Origin: Tetrastigma voinierianum
Lineage: Eukaryota; Streptophyta; Magnoliopsida; Vitales; Vitaceae
Direction of reading: 5' to 3'
Length of the DNA: 64,000 bases
Assembly: GCA_016808115.1 (NCBI GenBank)
Contig: JAEQBH010002968.1
Span: 183,013-247,012, forward strand
Shown here in pieces: positions 22,889 through 34,879 of this stretch. The translations under genes were made by a program, and so were the position numbers. Below the pieces are notes generated by a model. That model had not been told where the DNA came from and searched no databases. It worked only from the letters and a program-made list of their open reading frames with translations. The first letter of the stretch is position 1; each line of letters begins with the position of its first letter.

Positions 22889-23391
22889 AGGCTGTATTAT
22901 CCTCGTAAAGGAATGTGGGATATGCTCGCCCCATGTGATTCCGTACGAACCACGAATGTATTGTATCGATGGTTGTAACCATACACATTCTCGTGAAGCC
23001 CCTCATATAGCAGCTATAATCTTTTGAGGTTTGTTGAAGAAGTGAAATCATAGTACGTTTAATAGACCTCCATGAGAGTGCGAGTACCACCGTAGAGAAA
23101 AACATAACCATCTTGGGACACAGCATTATGGGGTGGACATATAGCCCGACTATCTGGGTAACCCGCCGCCATATCTTGATTTCTTGTATAAAGTAAACCA
23201 AGATATTGTAAAGCATGAAGATACGAAAAATATGCTTAATGTCATTCCAATGCCTCCTTGTGGGAGAAACTAAACCTTGATGTAAGTTTATTGAAAATGC
23301 GATATCGAACTGGTGCGATTTCGAGATAAAGTAATGCTCAATGGCGCTCCAAGTAAGGAACTTCTGGTCTAAAATATCTTGTTATCTTCTT
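22889..23391 (-). pseudogene. Ty1/copia RNase H (pol C-terminal) fragment
   Basis: On the minus strand, across frameshifts, the order is GLLYTRNQ, an AGYPDSR...SQDGYVFLYGGT segment, ALSWRSIKRTM, and PTFLYEDNTAC. This is the C-terminal RNase H region of plant copia polyproteins (canonical order AGY.SD..., SQTGYVF..GGT, SWRS.KQT, YEDN.AC). The LTR that should follow is absent, so it is an isolated fragment between two gypsy LTRs. Confidence 0.8.
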
Positions 23392-24820
23392 TATAACACA
23401 CCCCACCCTACTAGCAATGGGGTGTCTGCGGCCCTCCTGAAATCTGACCGTTACCTCTAACGACTAGAAATTCCTGTGAAGCGAAGCCGTATTGCTTGCT
23501 AAAAACTCCTATAAAATTTTTTCCTTTTCTCCACTTAGGATTTTGCAAAATCTCGACAGCATACTAGCTGCAATAAGGTACAACTTATGATTTGATAAAA
23601 ATCTCGGCAGCATGTCGGTTGCAATAAGGACATATTCCAAATCCTGTATACACAAATTTACACTTTCCTAAATATGGCAACCAACAATATTCTTTCAATA
23701 GGGCCTCGGGCTCAATACATTTCACAAAACCATATGATGTACATACATATGCTCCATTATACCATTTCAAAGTATTTTTACATAATAGTATTAATAAATA
23801 TGTTCTAAAATTAATTAGAATCTAATTTACTCCGGCGTCCGTCGTGCACACTGGAAAATAGTTTTTTAAAACCTGAAAATAATGAGCTAAGCGAGCTCGG
23901 TGAGTGTCTTTATAAAATGTTTGCTTTTTGGAAAATATCTCAAGCGTAAAACTTTCTTTACAAGATATTTTCCAAAAACCTTGCTTGCTTACTTTGCTTG
24001 CTTTGCTTTAAAGTTTCTCAAATTTTCCTCAAAATCTCTTGCTTTAAAAGTTTATAAAACTCTTCTCGGAAATTCTTGCTTTAAAGTTTATAAAACTTTT
24101 ATAAACATGGAAACACAGGCTCAACCGCATGCTTTAAAATAAAGCGGGAACTGGGCTCCAGCCGTTTACTTAAAACAAACTGCGAGAACTGGGCTCCAAC
24201 CGTGCATCGATGATTGATTTTTAAAATTTGTAATAAGCATGCTTATAAAATCATCGACCACTAGAGGCACTTTTCACTGGCTTTCTTTGTCTGCTAGTGA
24301 ACACGGGGCACAGGCATCGACCGTGCGGTGGTGGACACAGGTCCGCTCACTTAGGTGGAAGGGCCTGCGCACACTTCACTCCACCTTTTCCTGTAAATAT
24401 GGTGGAATTGACCTAGGTCTCCATCACCATAATTTAGTTAACGCGTTAACCCTATATACTCCTGTACGTGCCTCGGTCTCCTTTAAATGCCATGATGCAT
24501 GACCTAAGTTTGCCGACTAGGCAAATCTAAAATGCATGAATGATATCCTAACACCACCGTGCATGTACGGAATACCTCTGACCGGTATGCTTGCTTAAGA
24601 CTAGGGATTTTAGTTAGGCTTGTTTTCGAAAATATTCTTCTTGCTTGCTTGCTTGCTTGAAACATGGTTTAATAATTCAAAACCATTGTTTGCTTTAAAT
24701 ATGGTTTGATAATTCAAACCATTTGCTTGCTTGCTAAACTCATTGCTTGCTTTTCAATTATGGTTTAAATCAAAACCATTTGCTTGCTTTTCAAATATGG
24801 TTTACCATCAAAACCATTAA
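23392..24820 (-). repeat. Left gypsy LTR (LTR-L), 3' part
   Basis: The reverse complement is colinear with 35880-37304 (right LTR): shared GGAAAAAATTTTATA, the GGAATTTCTAGT end zone, tandem GAACTGGGCTCCA-type units, and the CAAGCAAATGGTTT hairpin array. The LTR is interrupted at 24820 by a nested solo LTR and resumes at 27255. The end is degenerate (GTGTTATA for canonical GTTACA), so the 23392 boundary is approximate. Confidence 0.75.
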
Positions 24821-27249
24821 TGTGACGCCCCAAAACCGGGGTGTCCGTTGACTACCCGTCAACCTGCGGAAACACTCGTGAATGTCGGGTGACCCGACAT
24901 CTCACGAATCGGGCGGAGTACTCGCTTTGTGCGGGGGCTCTGCCACATATCTGAGCTCTGTCCCCGAAATCGATATAACATATATATGAATGAAAACGGC
25001 CACTTGGGCCCATAAACCAATGCTCATCCAAATAATCCCAACTATATACCATAGTTTCAAGAGTTAATAATTTACTCTTATACAACATATATTAAAAGTT
25101 TAAAACATTCTAATACATGTATCCAACTAAAACCAAAGCCCGTTGGCTTTCTTCAAATAGGTTTCTAAGAAGAAGCTGAGTCTTCTCGAAGCCCCTTTAT
25201 TGCACGAAAATAATATCTCAGCGGGGTGAGCTGTCGCCCGATAGTGGAATCACCCTAAGTGGGATTTACTCTTTCCACCCTAAGTGCATATGCAATGCTC
25301 CAAAGTAAACACACATTCAAGCAAATTCGTGATCCTACTTGAATGTCTAAATGATTAACCAGCGTCAGTCCTCACCAGAGCTCCCTCACACTTACCTAAG
25401 CCATGTAGTGAAAACATCTTTTTCGAAACAATTCTTGTTTTGAAACTATACTATGTCAGTATCGGTAAAAATATGGGACTCCTCTAAGTAGCATGTGTTG
25501 GAGACATACGAAGCAGTCATGGTCCTCATTGATGATCTATTGGGCCAGGTCTCTGACCCCATTCTCCGGAAATTCATCCTGTGAAATTCCTTTCAAAACG
25601 TTTTCGTTTTTCTTTCAATTTTTCATGTCATGCACTCACCTAATTTCTAGGCTACCCCAGTGCATATGAAATGCATTATGCCATTTCAATCATTTTGACT
25701 TGATATATCAATATGCATATATTCTCAAATCTCACAAATTACACCACATGTAATTCAACAATATCAACCATCACCCAATTAGCTCATGAGCTAAACACAA
25801 TCTCATCTCCAACGACCTACACCTGATTATATTCATATAATTGAGCAAATCTAATTCATCTCCAATGGCCTATACACACAATTATATTCCATATAATTTT
25901 GACATCATATTAATACAAGAAGTTCATGCATTAACCTATCCATTTTCACACAAATCAAGCCATTCATATTTCAACACAATTTATACCAATATACCCAATA
26001 TGCATATATTCTCAATTCTACAATTACACTACATGTAATTCAACAATATCAACCATCACCCAAATTAGCTCACTTGAACTAAACACAATCTCATCTCCAA
26101 TGGCCCATACACACAATTATATTCCATATAATTGAGCAAATCACAATTTCATCTCCAATGGCCTATACACACAATTATATTCCATATAATTGTGACATCA
26201 TATTAATACAAGAAGTTCATGCATTAACCTATTAATTTCTTTGATCAATCAACTCAAGCCACTCCCATCAAACAATTCCAATGCCGAAACACATGGACAT
26301 TTATGGTCCATTTCGCCTGGCCCAGGCTGTTTTACGAGTCCCAAGCGAGCAAGTGGGTTGTCCACGGGCGACCCACTCCTCCTACATCGGTCCCTCTTGG
26401 TGGGGCAGAATTCCATACCCATTTAGGTCTCCGCCACCTTACCCAGCATACAATTTAATGTAATTTCCAGCACAAACAGCCCAGTAGTTTGGACTGTCAC
26501 GGACGGTCAAGAAGTCTCAAAAATTCCAGCTTAATTCGGTCCCAGGATTTTAGGACCGATCAAGCGGCCCCTCAGGCCTCAAACGGCTTCAAGCATTACA
26601 AAACACTTAAATAAAGTGTAAAACAAGTAGGATGAAACCCCTACCTCACGGATTTTGTCGAAACTCCTCAAAACCGGAGCTCACGCGTAGGCCTCGATGT
26701 GTAGAGCGACTTTCCTTCTTGTCTGGCAATTCCATGGTGGATCTCCCGAAAATCTAAAGGGAAGGAGGTCCTTCTTTCTCTAAAAAATCAAAAACTCCAT
26801 TTCTAGCACCCCCTTTGCATCCCCTCTCTCACGTTTTCTCTTTTGGGTCTCTTAGGTAGGAGACAACACTATTTATTGTTTATGTACATTCATTAAAAAT
26901 CCCAAAATGCCTTCCATGTCCCCTTTTTGGATTTTCGACACATGGCACGATCTCGGCCATCCATTTCCATCATTTCTCTACTCATGCAACTTATGTCACA
27001 TGAGTACATGTTATATGTGACTTTTGTCACTTCAAATATTGTTTTACGGCACCCGATACTCGGTGCCTCGAAAAACGTGAAATTCCCGACTGTCTCGGAA
27101 TTCAACGAAATTCAACATGGTAGCTAGATTTGGCGAGACGATTCAACGATTGAAATCAGTTTTGTATCATCCGAATTCGAGAATAAATTCGGTTACCGAC
27201 GAAATTATGATTTTGCCCTTTTGAAAGAGTGGATTTTCGGGTCTTTTCA
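24821..27249 (-). repeat. Nested LTR-X solo LTR (2429 bp)
   Basis: Plus-strand ends are TGTGACGCCCCAAAACC and GGTCTTTTCA, flanked by the 5-bp target duplication ATTAA (24816-24820 and 27250-27254). The right gypsy LTR has the uninterrupted sequence at the same spot, proving insertion. The reverse complement starts TGAAAAGACCCGAAAATCC and contains the LTR-X module near 27060-27230. No internal region remains. Confidence 0.9.
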
Positions 27250-27254
27250 ATTAA

Positions 27255-28551
27255 ATACCAGCGTAAAGCAGTTTATAATAATACACTAGTATTTAAAATA
27301 AGTTTAGAACACTCACCTTTTAACCCACTAAGCTGAACGCGATTCCCGATTTTCAGCCTTTGCTTTGGCCCTACACACTCGAAGCGAATAGAGCGAACAC
27401 ATTAATCGCCTTTGGCCTGCGTACTCAAGCTTCGCGTGCTTATGGCACTTATTCACCTTTCGGCCAGATATCGCCGAGGTGGCGAGTGCGCTACGTTTTC
27501 ATCGAGTTCAATCTTATTTGAACCTACCTTAATCATTTAGTAAGGTTCCTATACAATTGGTGTGTGAATTTAGGCTTAAATATGCGAAAATACAACAATA
27601 TGAGCATTTTGGGCCTTCTTGATCACCGGTACCACTCGATCGGTGCACTGTCTGGAGTTGATTGGTGACGGTACCAGTACCGCTTGTATCGACTCTGGTA
27701 CCGGTCAGCCTGGTGGGTGAATCTTAGTCACATGTTTTAATCTGGGTACCACTTGGAATATGCCCATGGTACTTCTTTTTCCCTCTTTTGGTACCATTTC
27801 TCTTCATACAACTTCTATATTCCATAATACCTCAATAATCAACATGGAATTCATCCAAATCCACTCTATAACACTTGAATTGGTGATTTAGAACCTCATA
27901 TAACCAAACCCTAGGTGAAAATCCTATGAATTCAACCCTAGGTCCACCAATTCCTACAAAATCATATAAATATGATGGATTCCATGTTTATTCTTTACCA
28001 ATTAGGGTTTTACCCACAAAACTTCAAGAATCCTAGGGTTAATGTGATCTCTTCACAAAACCCTAGCCTGAAATCACTAATCTCCACGCCACGAATCCTA
28101 GAAATCGAAGGACACATGATTCCAAAATGAAAACATACCTTTTCTCTTCTCCTTCTTCTTCTTCCTCTTAACTCCCTCCTCTTCCCTGCTTCTTTTCTCC
28201 ATTCTTCTCTCTCCTATAGGTTGCCCTAGCCAAATAGAGAACAAAATGGGACTGTTTTGTTTGTTTCCTCCTTTATAGTCTCATATTTGTATTTAAGTCC
28301 TCAAGCACTTTAATATTGCAAATCAACTTGTTTTATTTCAATTTTGGCATACTATCTTCTTTGATTATGCCCTTTATGTCCCATTTGATCAATTACGATT
28401 TTAACCCTTATTCTAATACAAATTCCGGGTTCCATAAATTATCATTTCACAATTTAGGTCTGAGTACTGCTCCCAATATTCTGATGACACTTAGTGCTCA
28501 TGTGGCCTAGGTTACGTATGCTTGTACACGCTTCTCGGGACGGGCGTTTCA
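27255..28551 (-). repeat. Left gypsy LTR (LTR-L), 5' part
   Basis: The reverse complement starts TGAAACGCCCGTCCCGAG at 28551 and aligns with 34588-35880. With the part at 23392-24820 the LTR is about 2.7 kb, the same as LTR-R. It contains at least six GGTAC(C) words (27625-27800). A degraded TATA (ACTATAAAGG) lies near 28270. Confidence 0.8.
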
Positions 28552-28566
28552 AATCCTCCTCATAGG
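28552..28566 (-). other. Polypurine tract of the left gypsy copy
   Basis: Reverse complement CCTATGAGGAGGATT directly precedes the LTR start, where a polypurine tract must be. It is preceded by TTTCGAGGACGAAATG, the usual end of plant gypsy internal regions. Confidence 0.8.
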
Positions 28567-28599
28567 AACATTTCGTCCTCGAAATGAAAATCTAAATTC

Positions 28600-29880
28600 A
28601 AAGGAAAGGAATGTGCCTTATTCGGAAAATAGTGGGGATGCGACGGGGCGCCTCCCGAGCCTCACAGTCCCAGTACTGCCCTCTCGTGATTACCTTGCCC
28701 TTGACACACATTCCTTCACGATCCACCTGTCTGCACAGGTGTTTTCCTCCTCATCGAGTTCTCGGCTAGCTGCTTGGTTGCTCTCTTAACACATGTGAAG
28801 GATGCAGATGTACTTCCTTAACATCGACACATGGAATGTATCATGAATCCTTGATAACTCTGAGGGTAACTTCAACTTATAAGCTATTGGCCCCACCTTG
28901 CTCACAATCTCATAAGGTCCTATATACCTCGGACTAAGCTTGCCTCACTTTCCAAATCTCAAAACACTTTTCCAAGGGGAAATCTTCAAAAATACCTGGT
29001 CTCCTATCTCGAATTGCAAGTCTCTACGACGGTTGTCCGCATAAGCACTACGTCTATCTCTTGCTATTTTCAAGTTATCACAAACAACTTTCACTTTCTC
29101 TAAAGTGATTTGCACTAGTTCAGGGCATACTAGTCTTCTCTCACTAACCTCATCCCAGCACATTGGAGTCCTACATTTCCTACCATACAGTGCATCAAAT
29201 GGGGCCATCTCTATACTGGCCTGATAGCTGTTGTTGTAGGCGAACTCCATTAGTGCCAGTGATATCAACTCCCATGAGATTCCATCACCGCAGCTCTCGG
29301 CATATCCTCTAACGTTTGAATAGTCCTCTACGTGACCATTTGTCACGAGGATGAAAATGTTGTGCTAAATGTGGCCAGTACCACAAAGTTGTTTGCGGAA
29401 ACTAGGCCCAAAACACGGATGTGAATACGAGGTCTCGATACGAAATATCGAAGCAGAACCCCGTTGAAGTCTCACCTATCTCATCCCACACATCTGATTA
29501 GACTGACTTTTCTATAGAGATCTTTAGCATTAGCGGCAAAAAAATGGCCAGACTTTGTCAATCGATCTACTATCACCCATATAGCATCATGTTGCCTCTG
29601 AGTTCGTGGAAGACCTGTCACAAAATCTATAGTGATCTTCTCCCATTTCCATACTAGAATGAGAATGGCCCAGCATGTCTTCCCCTTGGGCCTTTGTTGC
29701 TTTCTGCCTTCCACTGTGGCCAGTTAGGCACCTAGAAAGCAGGCTTCGCGATCTCTTTCTTCATCCCATTCCACTAGTAATGTTCTTTCAAAGTCCTGTA
29801 CATCTTGGTACTACCTGGATGCATAGCGTACGCAGGGGGACAAGCATGATATTTTTCCCAAGACAGTGTACGAGTCCAGG
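28600..29880 (-). pseudogene. Ty3/gypsy integrase of the left copy, degenerate
   Basis: From 29880 downward on the minus strand: the remains of the zinc-binding domain (MHPGSTKMYRTLKEHY at about 29790-29835); the catalytic-core start with its first Asp intact (ITIDFVTGLPRT, VDRLTKSGHF); the EFAYNNSYQASIEMAPF and LYGRKCRTPMCW part of the core; and the C-terminal QIGDQVFLK-like and SPRYIGPYEIV motifs near 28880-28960. Several frameshifts and a gap between 29346 and 29481 break it. RT, protease and gag of this copy are missing; the fragment stops at about 29880 against plus-strand gypsy sequence. Confidence 0.85.
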
Positions 29881-29884
29881 TGTC

Positions 29885-30075
29885 AGGGACAGTTAGCGGG
29901 TTGGCTAGCAAGCCTTACCTTGGAGGACGAGGTGAGACAGGACTTAGATCTACCTCGAGTAGTTTGCGAGTATGAGGATGTTTTTTCGGATGAGCTACCG
30001 GGATTCCCACCGCAGAGGGTTGTAGACTTTGGTATCTAGTTACACCACGGTACTTGCCTGTCTCTATGGGTCCGG
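29885..30075 (+). pseudogene. Gypsy protease-RT linker fragment, first copy
   Basis: Plus-strand frames read GWLASLTLEDEVRQDLDL and VVCEYEDVFSDELPG, the conserved spacer between protease and RT in plant gypsy polyproteins. The block is repeated at 37305-37490. It sits at the junction of the two inverted copies and is not in its expected order, since gag follows it. Confidence 0.8.
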
Positions 30076-31100
30076 CCTCGGCGGTAAGTCGAGAGTGGAC
30101 CATCCCCGGGCGCTAGGAAGGAGCTCGAAGTGCTAGAGTTGTTTACGGCCGAGCGGGTGGCACGAGATTCGAGATAGTAGCCATAGCGACCCGTCAGCAA
30201 TCGTAACCTCCACCGCCACCTAGAGAGGTTATAGAAGAACCGGGGAGGTCAATAGAGAGAATACGAGTTTGGGCGCCCGAGCACCGTATGATGGCGTGGT
30301 GATCAGGAGGTAGCTTGGTTATGGCTAGACCCGAGGTAAACAAGGTTTGCGAGGTTATAGAATTTTGCAGATGGCTGAAGAATCTTGTTTTCGGTTTTGA
30401 TGGAAGACGGGGCTAAGGATGGAGGATGCCGTGGATGGAGGTATCACGATGGAATAACATGGGACAATTTTAGCAAGAGTTCAGCGATAGATTCTTTCCT
30501 CGAGTCACGAGATTCCAAAGATTGAGGAGTTCTTTGATTAGAGCAAAGAACATGTCGTGTCAGGAATATGAAGGATTCTCCAAAACTTAGTCGGATTGGT
30601 TCATATTCGGTGTGGGAGTCACGAAGTGTAAAGGTTTTAACGGGATTACAACACGAATCGAGTGCATTTGCTCCAGTGGTTCCTCATAATAGGTGGGAGA
30701 CTTAGTTGAGGCGCTCACGAGAGTTGAACAAGCACTACGGCTATGTATCATAGTAGGCAGGAAAGTAAGAGGAGTGCACCAAGCACTTCCCAACGAGCTC
30801 GAGCGGTGCAGCAAAGAGAAGCAAGGGTAGAGGTTATAGAGGCCGAGGTGCGGTGGGGAGCTATCTCTGGTCGGATCGGTGAGACCCCAGGTTGCTTCTT
30901 CAGTGGCTGAGTATTCCTCCAGTCGTCGGATGTGTCGGAGCGACACCATGGGAGTGTAAGAGATATAGTCGAGGGTGTTTCCACTTTGTGGCGAAGGATT
31001 ATTTCATTAGGGAGTGCCCTCAGTTGATTGGTGTAGAGACATGTCATTAGCGGCCGTTACCCGGCACGGAGATGAGCACTCGAGAAGTCTTGAGGAGGTT
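30076..31100 (+). pseudogene. Gypsy gag, degenerate
   Basis: A Pro-rich segment near 30190-30230 is followed by a capsid-like core (F.DRFFP..., reading as ILARVQ then an EFFD..QR-like run at 30480-30560) and EYEGF-like words. Near 30965-31025 a zinc-knuckle remnant (C.FCGE...H...ECPQ-like) can be followed across a frameshift. Many stops. No 5' LTR or primer-binding site precedes it. Confidence 0.6.
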
Positions 31101-31819
31101 TAGTAGAGGGCTAAGTAGCGGCCGCGGGTGGGGGCGTCGTGGTAGAGCGGTGGTGCGGGGATAAGACGAGAGGCCGCTTTTCGGGCGGAGTTTATCTTTG
31201 TGACTGACAAGATGTAGATCTGGCTCGGTCTTGGTCAGCGGTATTATTTCTATCCTTGATCATGATGCATATACATTAGTGGACGGGAGCCCGCGCGTTC
31301 ATTTGCTCTAAGCCATTCTTAGATACTTCTAGATAGAGACCCATCCATTAGAGGGTCTATGAGAGTTCCCTTCGGTGGAATCCGTTATTCTCGAGGCAAA
31401 TCGAGAGATAGTAGAGTTCTAATTAGGGACGGGGTTCGTGGATGCTAATGACCTTAGATATGAGGGACCGATGTGGTTCTCGGTATGGATTAGTTTGTCT
31501 TGCCATAGAGCCACGTTAGATTGTTATAAAAAGGAAATGAGATTGCATAGGCCGAAGTGGAGGTAAAGTTTAAGGGAATATGCGAGTTATCTTCAATATG
31601 ATCCTCCGCCATGCGTATGAATCTTTGCGTAGGGTTATCGGGGTTATCCCAGCTTATGGTGGGAGACAAGGGAATGGGGGACTATGGTAGATGAGATTCA
31701 GTTGTTAGAGTTCCTAAGATGTGTTCCCATATGATATTGCGGGATTACCTCGAGAAAAGAGAGGTGGAGTTCCATTGATTTGATCCCGGGAGTGAGCCCA
31801 TTTCCATTCCTCCTTATAG
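31101..31819 (+). pseudogene. Gypsy aspartic protease region, degenerate
   Basis: Near 31230-31330 a stretch equivalent to HDAYTLVD.G..RSFI, then ETHPLEGL, matches the retropepsin segment of plant gypsy elements. The Asp-Ser/Thr-Gly triad is not intact. Further short matches (V.LL.SWLL.IDVILGMDWL type) are not visible. Identification is mostly by order. Confidence 0.5.
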
Positions 31820-32560
31820 GATGGCTCTGAGTTGAGGGCTTAAGGCTGAGTTAAGAATTTGTTGAGTAAGGGATTCATTCGTAGAGCATATCCATGGGAG
31901 CTGAGTTCTCTTCATGAAAAGAAAGATGGGATTTTCTGGTTGTGTATAGATTACAAGCACCTGAACAAAGTTACCATTCGCAATCAGTATTCACTCCCTA
32001 GGATCGATGAGTTGTCGATCAACTCGAGATCTCGGTATACTCAGGAATGGGCGAGTGCGGGTATCATCGGTTGAGGGTCGCGAGAGTGATGTACCCAAGT
32101 ACATTCAGGACACGCTACGGGCATTATGAGTTTCTGGTGATGCCGTTTGGTTTGACTAATGCTCCGGCAGCGTTTATGGATTTGATGAACCGGGTATTCC
32201 AACCGTATTTGGATAGGTTCGTCATAGTTTTTATCGATGATATCCTAGTGTATTCAAGTAGTTTAGAGGAACATTTAGAGCACCTGAGGATTGTGTTGCA
32301 GACGCTAAGGGAGCGGCAGTTGTATGCCAAGTTGAGCAAGTGTCATTTTTGCTTGTGAGGGGTGGCATTCTGGAATCATGTGATCTCGGCCAGGGGGTGA
32401 GTGTGGATCCAAAATAGAAGTTGTGGTAGAGGTGGAAGCCACCAAGAGATGTCGGTCGAAGCTTCCTTGGTTTAACGAGGTATTACGGGAAGTTTGTTGG
32501 GGGTTCTCGAATGGTAGCTGACCAATTTTGACAAGGAAAGATGTCAAGTATGATTGGGTG
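31820..32560 (+). pseudogene. Gypsy reverse transcriptase, broken
   Basis: The first part reads LLSKGFIRRAYPWELS then CIDYKHLNKVTIRNQYSLPR (31859-31999). A deletion removes the DQL..A..FSKIDL segment. The second part (32047-32358) contains GHYEFLVMPFGLTNAPAAF and the catalytic FIDDILVYS, both intact. Thumb/connection sequences follow with frameshifts. This is a typical Ty3/gypsy RT but inactive because of the internal loss. Confidence 0.9.
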
Positions 32561-33060
32561 GATGCTTGCCAGCAGAGTTTCGAGGAGTTGAAAGATAGAT
32601 TGACTTCAGCTCCAGTTCTAGCTTTACCCAATGGGAGAGATGGTTTATGGTTTATAGTGACGCTTCCAGGCAAGGCCTTGGTTGTGTTTTGATGCAGAAT
32701 GATAGGGTGATTGCATATGCCTCTAGACAGCTAAAGAAGCATGAGGAGAATTACCCTACACACGACTTAGAGCTTGCAGCAGTCGTGTTTGCCCTAAAAA
32801 TATGGAGACATTACTTATATGGTGTTCCTTGTAGGATCTTTACAGATCATGAGGCTTGATATATTTTCACCCAGAGTTAAACACGAGGGCAAAAGCTTTA
32901 AAGATGAAGCAGAGTTGATTAAGGACTACAACTATACTATTGAGTACCATCCAGGAAATGCTAATGTTGTAGCAGATGCCTTGAGTAGGCGACCAGAGAG
33001 TTCTTTGTCTCACATGAGATCAGGTTATCTTCCACTATTGGTGGATCTAAAGAGCTGAGG
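32561..33060 (+). pseudogene. Gypsy RNase H domain, mostly readable
   Basis: In one frame (32647-32859): YSDASRQGLGCVLMQ, the ENYPTHDLELAAVVFALK motif and IFTDHEA. This retains the three acidic catalytic positions (Asp of YSDAS, Glu of LELAAV, Asp of FTDHE). After a frameshift, TIEYHPGNANVVADALSR (32938-32991) gives the domain end. Confidence 0.9.
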
Positions 33061-33239
33061 GTGATATTATTGGATGTTGAGGATTCGAGAGCCTTATTAG
33101 TAGTTTCATATTGGAGCCCTTACAGTGGATCAGTTCTAGCGGGCGGAGTCACGGGATCCTGAGGATGATTAAGCTTAAGGAAAAGATAGAAAAATGAAAA
33201 GCGGGTTTCAAATTAGATGTAATGGCATGATAGTGAAAA

Positions 33240-34340
33240 AGGGCCAGGAGAATATGTGTGCGAGTGTGGCGAAGAGACATTATGGAAGAAGCACATTCAT
33301 CTGCGCATGCTATGCATCCAGGTAGTACCAAGATGTACAGGACTTTGAAAGAACATTATTGGTTGAATGGGATGAAGAAAGAGATCGCGAGTTTCGTTTC
33401 TAGGTGCCTAACACATCGGCAAGTGAAGCGGGCATCGAGAGGCCGCGGGGAAGATGTCGTTGCTCCACCCCCTTCGATGTGGAAATGGAAGAAAATCTAT
33501 GGATTTTGTGTGGGTCTTCCCACGGACTTGAGCAACATATTACTATATGTGGGTGATAGTAGATCGATTGACGAAGTTTGCTCATTTTCCGCCAGTTAAT
33601 GTTGAAGATTCTTTAGAAAAGTTGGCCCAATTGTATGTGGACGAGATAGTGAGACTTCATGGGGTTCCAGTTTTGATAGTTTCGGTCGAGACCACTGAAT
33701 TCCACATCCGAGGTTTGGCTTCTTTGCAAGCGACTTTGGTGCTGCTTCACATTCGACCTGACATTTCATCCTCGGGCGAATGGCGGTTAGAGGATTATTC
33801 AGACATTAGGATATCTTAGATCTTGGGTGATTGGGTTCTGGGATACTCATTTGGCACTAATGGGTTAAGCCTACAGAAGCAACGAGTTTATCGAGGCGAG
33901 TATAGAGATTTTATTGAGAGCATTGTATGGTAGGAAATGTAGGGACTCAGTGTCTTTGGGATGAGTTGATGATGAAGACTAGTAGACTGAATTAGTGCGA
34001 GATCACTTGAAAGTGAAAATTGTTACGTGATAGCAAGATAGTAAGAGATGAGACGGAAAAGGTTATGCGGATAAGCAGGTCGTGAGAGCTTTGCAACGAT
34101 TCGAGATAGGTGATGTGAGTCTTTTGAAGATTTCTCCTTGGAAAGGTGTTTGAGATTCGGGAAGCGAGAATAAGCTTGGTAAGAGAATATATAAGACCTG
34201 TGAAGTTGTGAGCAAAGTGGGGCGGTAGCTTACGAGTTAAAAGTTACCCCCGAGTTATCAAGGATTCATGATCGTTAAGTATGTCGATGTTAGGAAATAT
34301 ATCGGATCCTTCACATGCGTGAAGACAGCTTAGATGCAGT
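33240..34340 (+). pseudogene. Gypsy integrase of the right copy, broken
   Basis: The H2C2 zinc domain is visible (AHAMHPGSTKMYRTLKEH, WLNGMKKEIASFVSRCLTH), but the second Cys pair is CLTH instead of CLTC. The catalytic core (33480-33740) reads GFCVGLPTD and VDRLTKFAHFPPVN. The first Asp of the D,D35E triad is lost, and the second (usually in SDRD) reads SVETTEF. C-terminal motifs follow with frameshifts near 34080-34330. Confidence 0.85.
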
Positions 34341-34572
34341 TAAAGGAGAACTTGACTTATGAAACACATGCGGATAGTAGATTGCAAGGAATAGGTCTTT
34401 GAGGAGTAAAGTAATTCCCTTTGGTTAAGTCCTATGGAAAGAATCATGAGAGGAGGCAACTACTTGGGAACGGAGAACCGGATGCGCCGTCGGTACCCTC
34501 AATTATTTTCGAATAAAAGGTAATTTCCTTTCCTTTGAGTTTAGTTTGTTCATTTCGAGGAATGAAATGTTC

Positions 34573-34587
34573 TAAGGGGAGGATTTT
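34573..34587 (+). other. Polypurine tract of the right gypsy copy
   Basis: TAAGGGGAGGATTTT immediately before the LTR start TGTAGCCCCGTCC, and after TCATTTCGAGGAATGAAATG. It mirrors the tract at 28552-28566. Confidence 0.85.
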
Positions 34588-34870
34588 TGTAGCCCCGTCC
34601 GAGTGTATTGAGTAAATGCTTGTAGGGGCGCATATGTGCGCCAGAATGCCATTGTAATATTTTGGGAGTTGTTATTAGGATGAAAATAGCAAAATGATAA
34701 ATTATGAACCCGAAATTGTTGTACTAGAGCAAGGGTAAAAAGCGTAATTGAGCAAATGGGACATAAAGGGCATAATCCAAGAAGATAGTATGCCAAAGTG
34801 AAAATAACAAAAGTGTGGTGCAATAGTTGAAAGATTAAGGACTTAATTTCAATTAGGAGAAATATGGGAG

Positions 34871-34879
34871 TATAAATAG
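34871..34879 (+). promoter_or_regulatory. TATA box of LTR-R
   Basis: GGGAGTATAAATAGGCTATG is a canonical TATA element about 285 bp into the LTR. Transcription would be expected to start near 34900. The left LTR has lost it. Confidence 0.65.
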
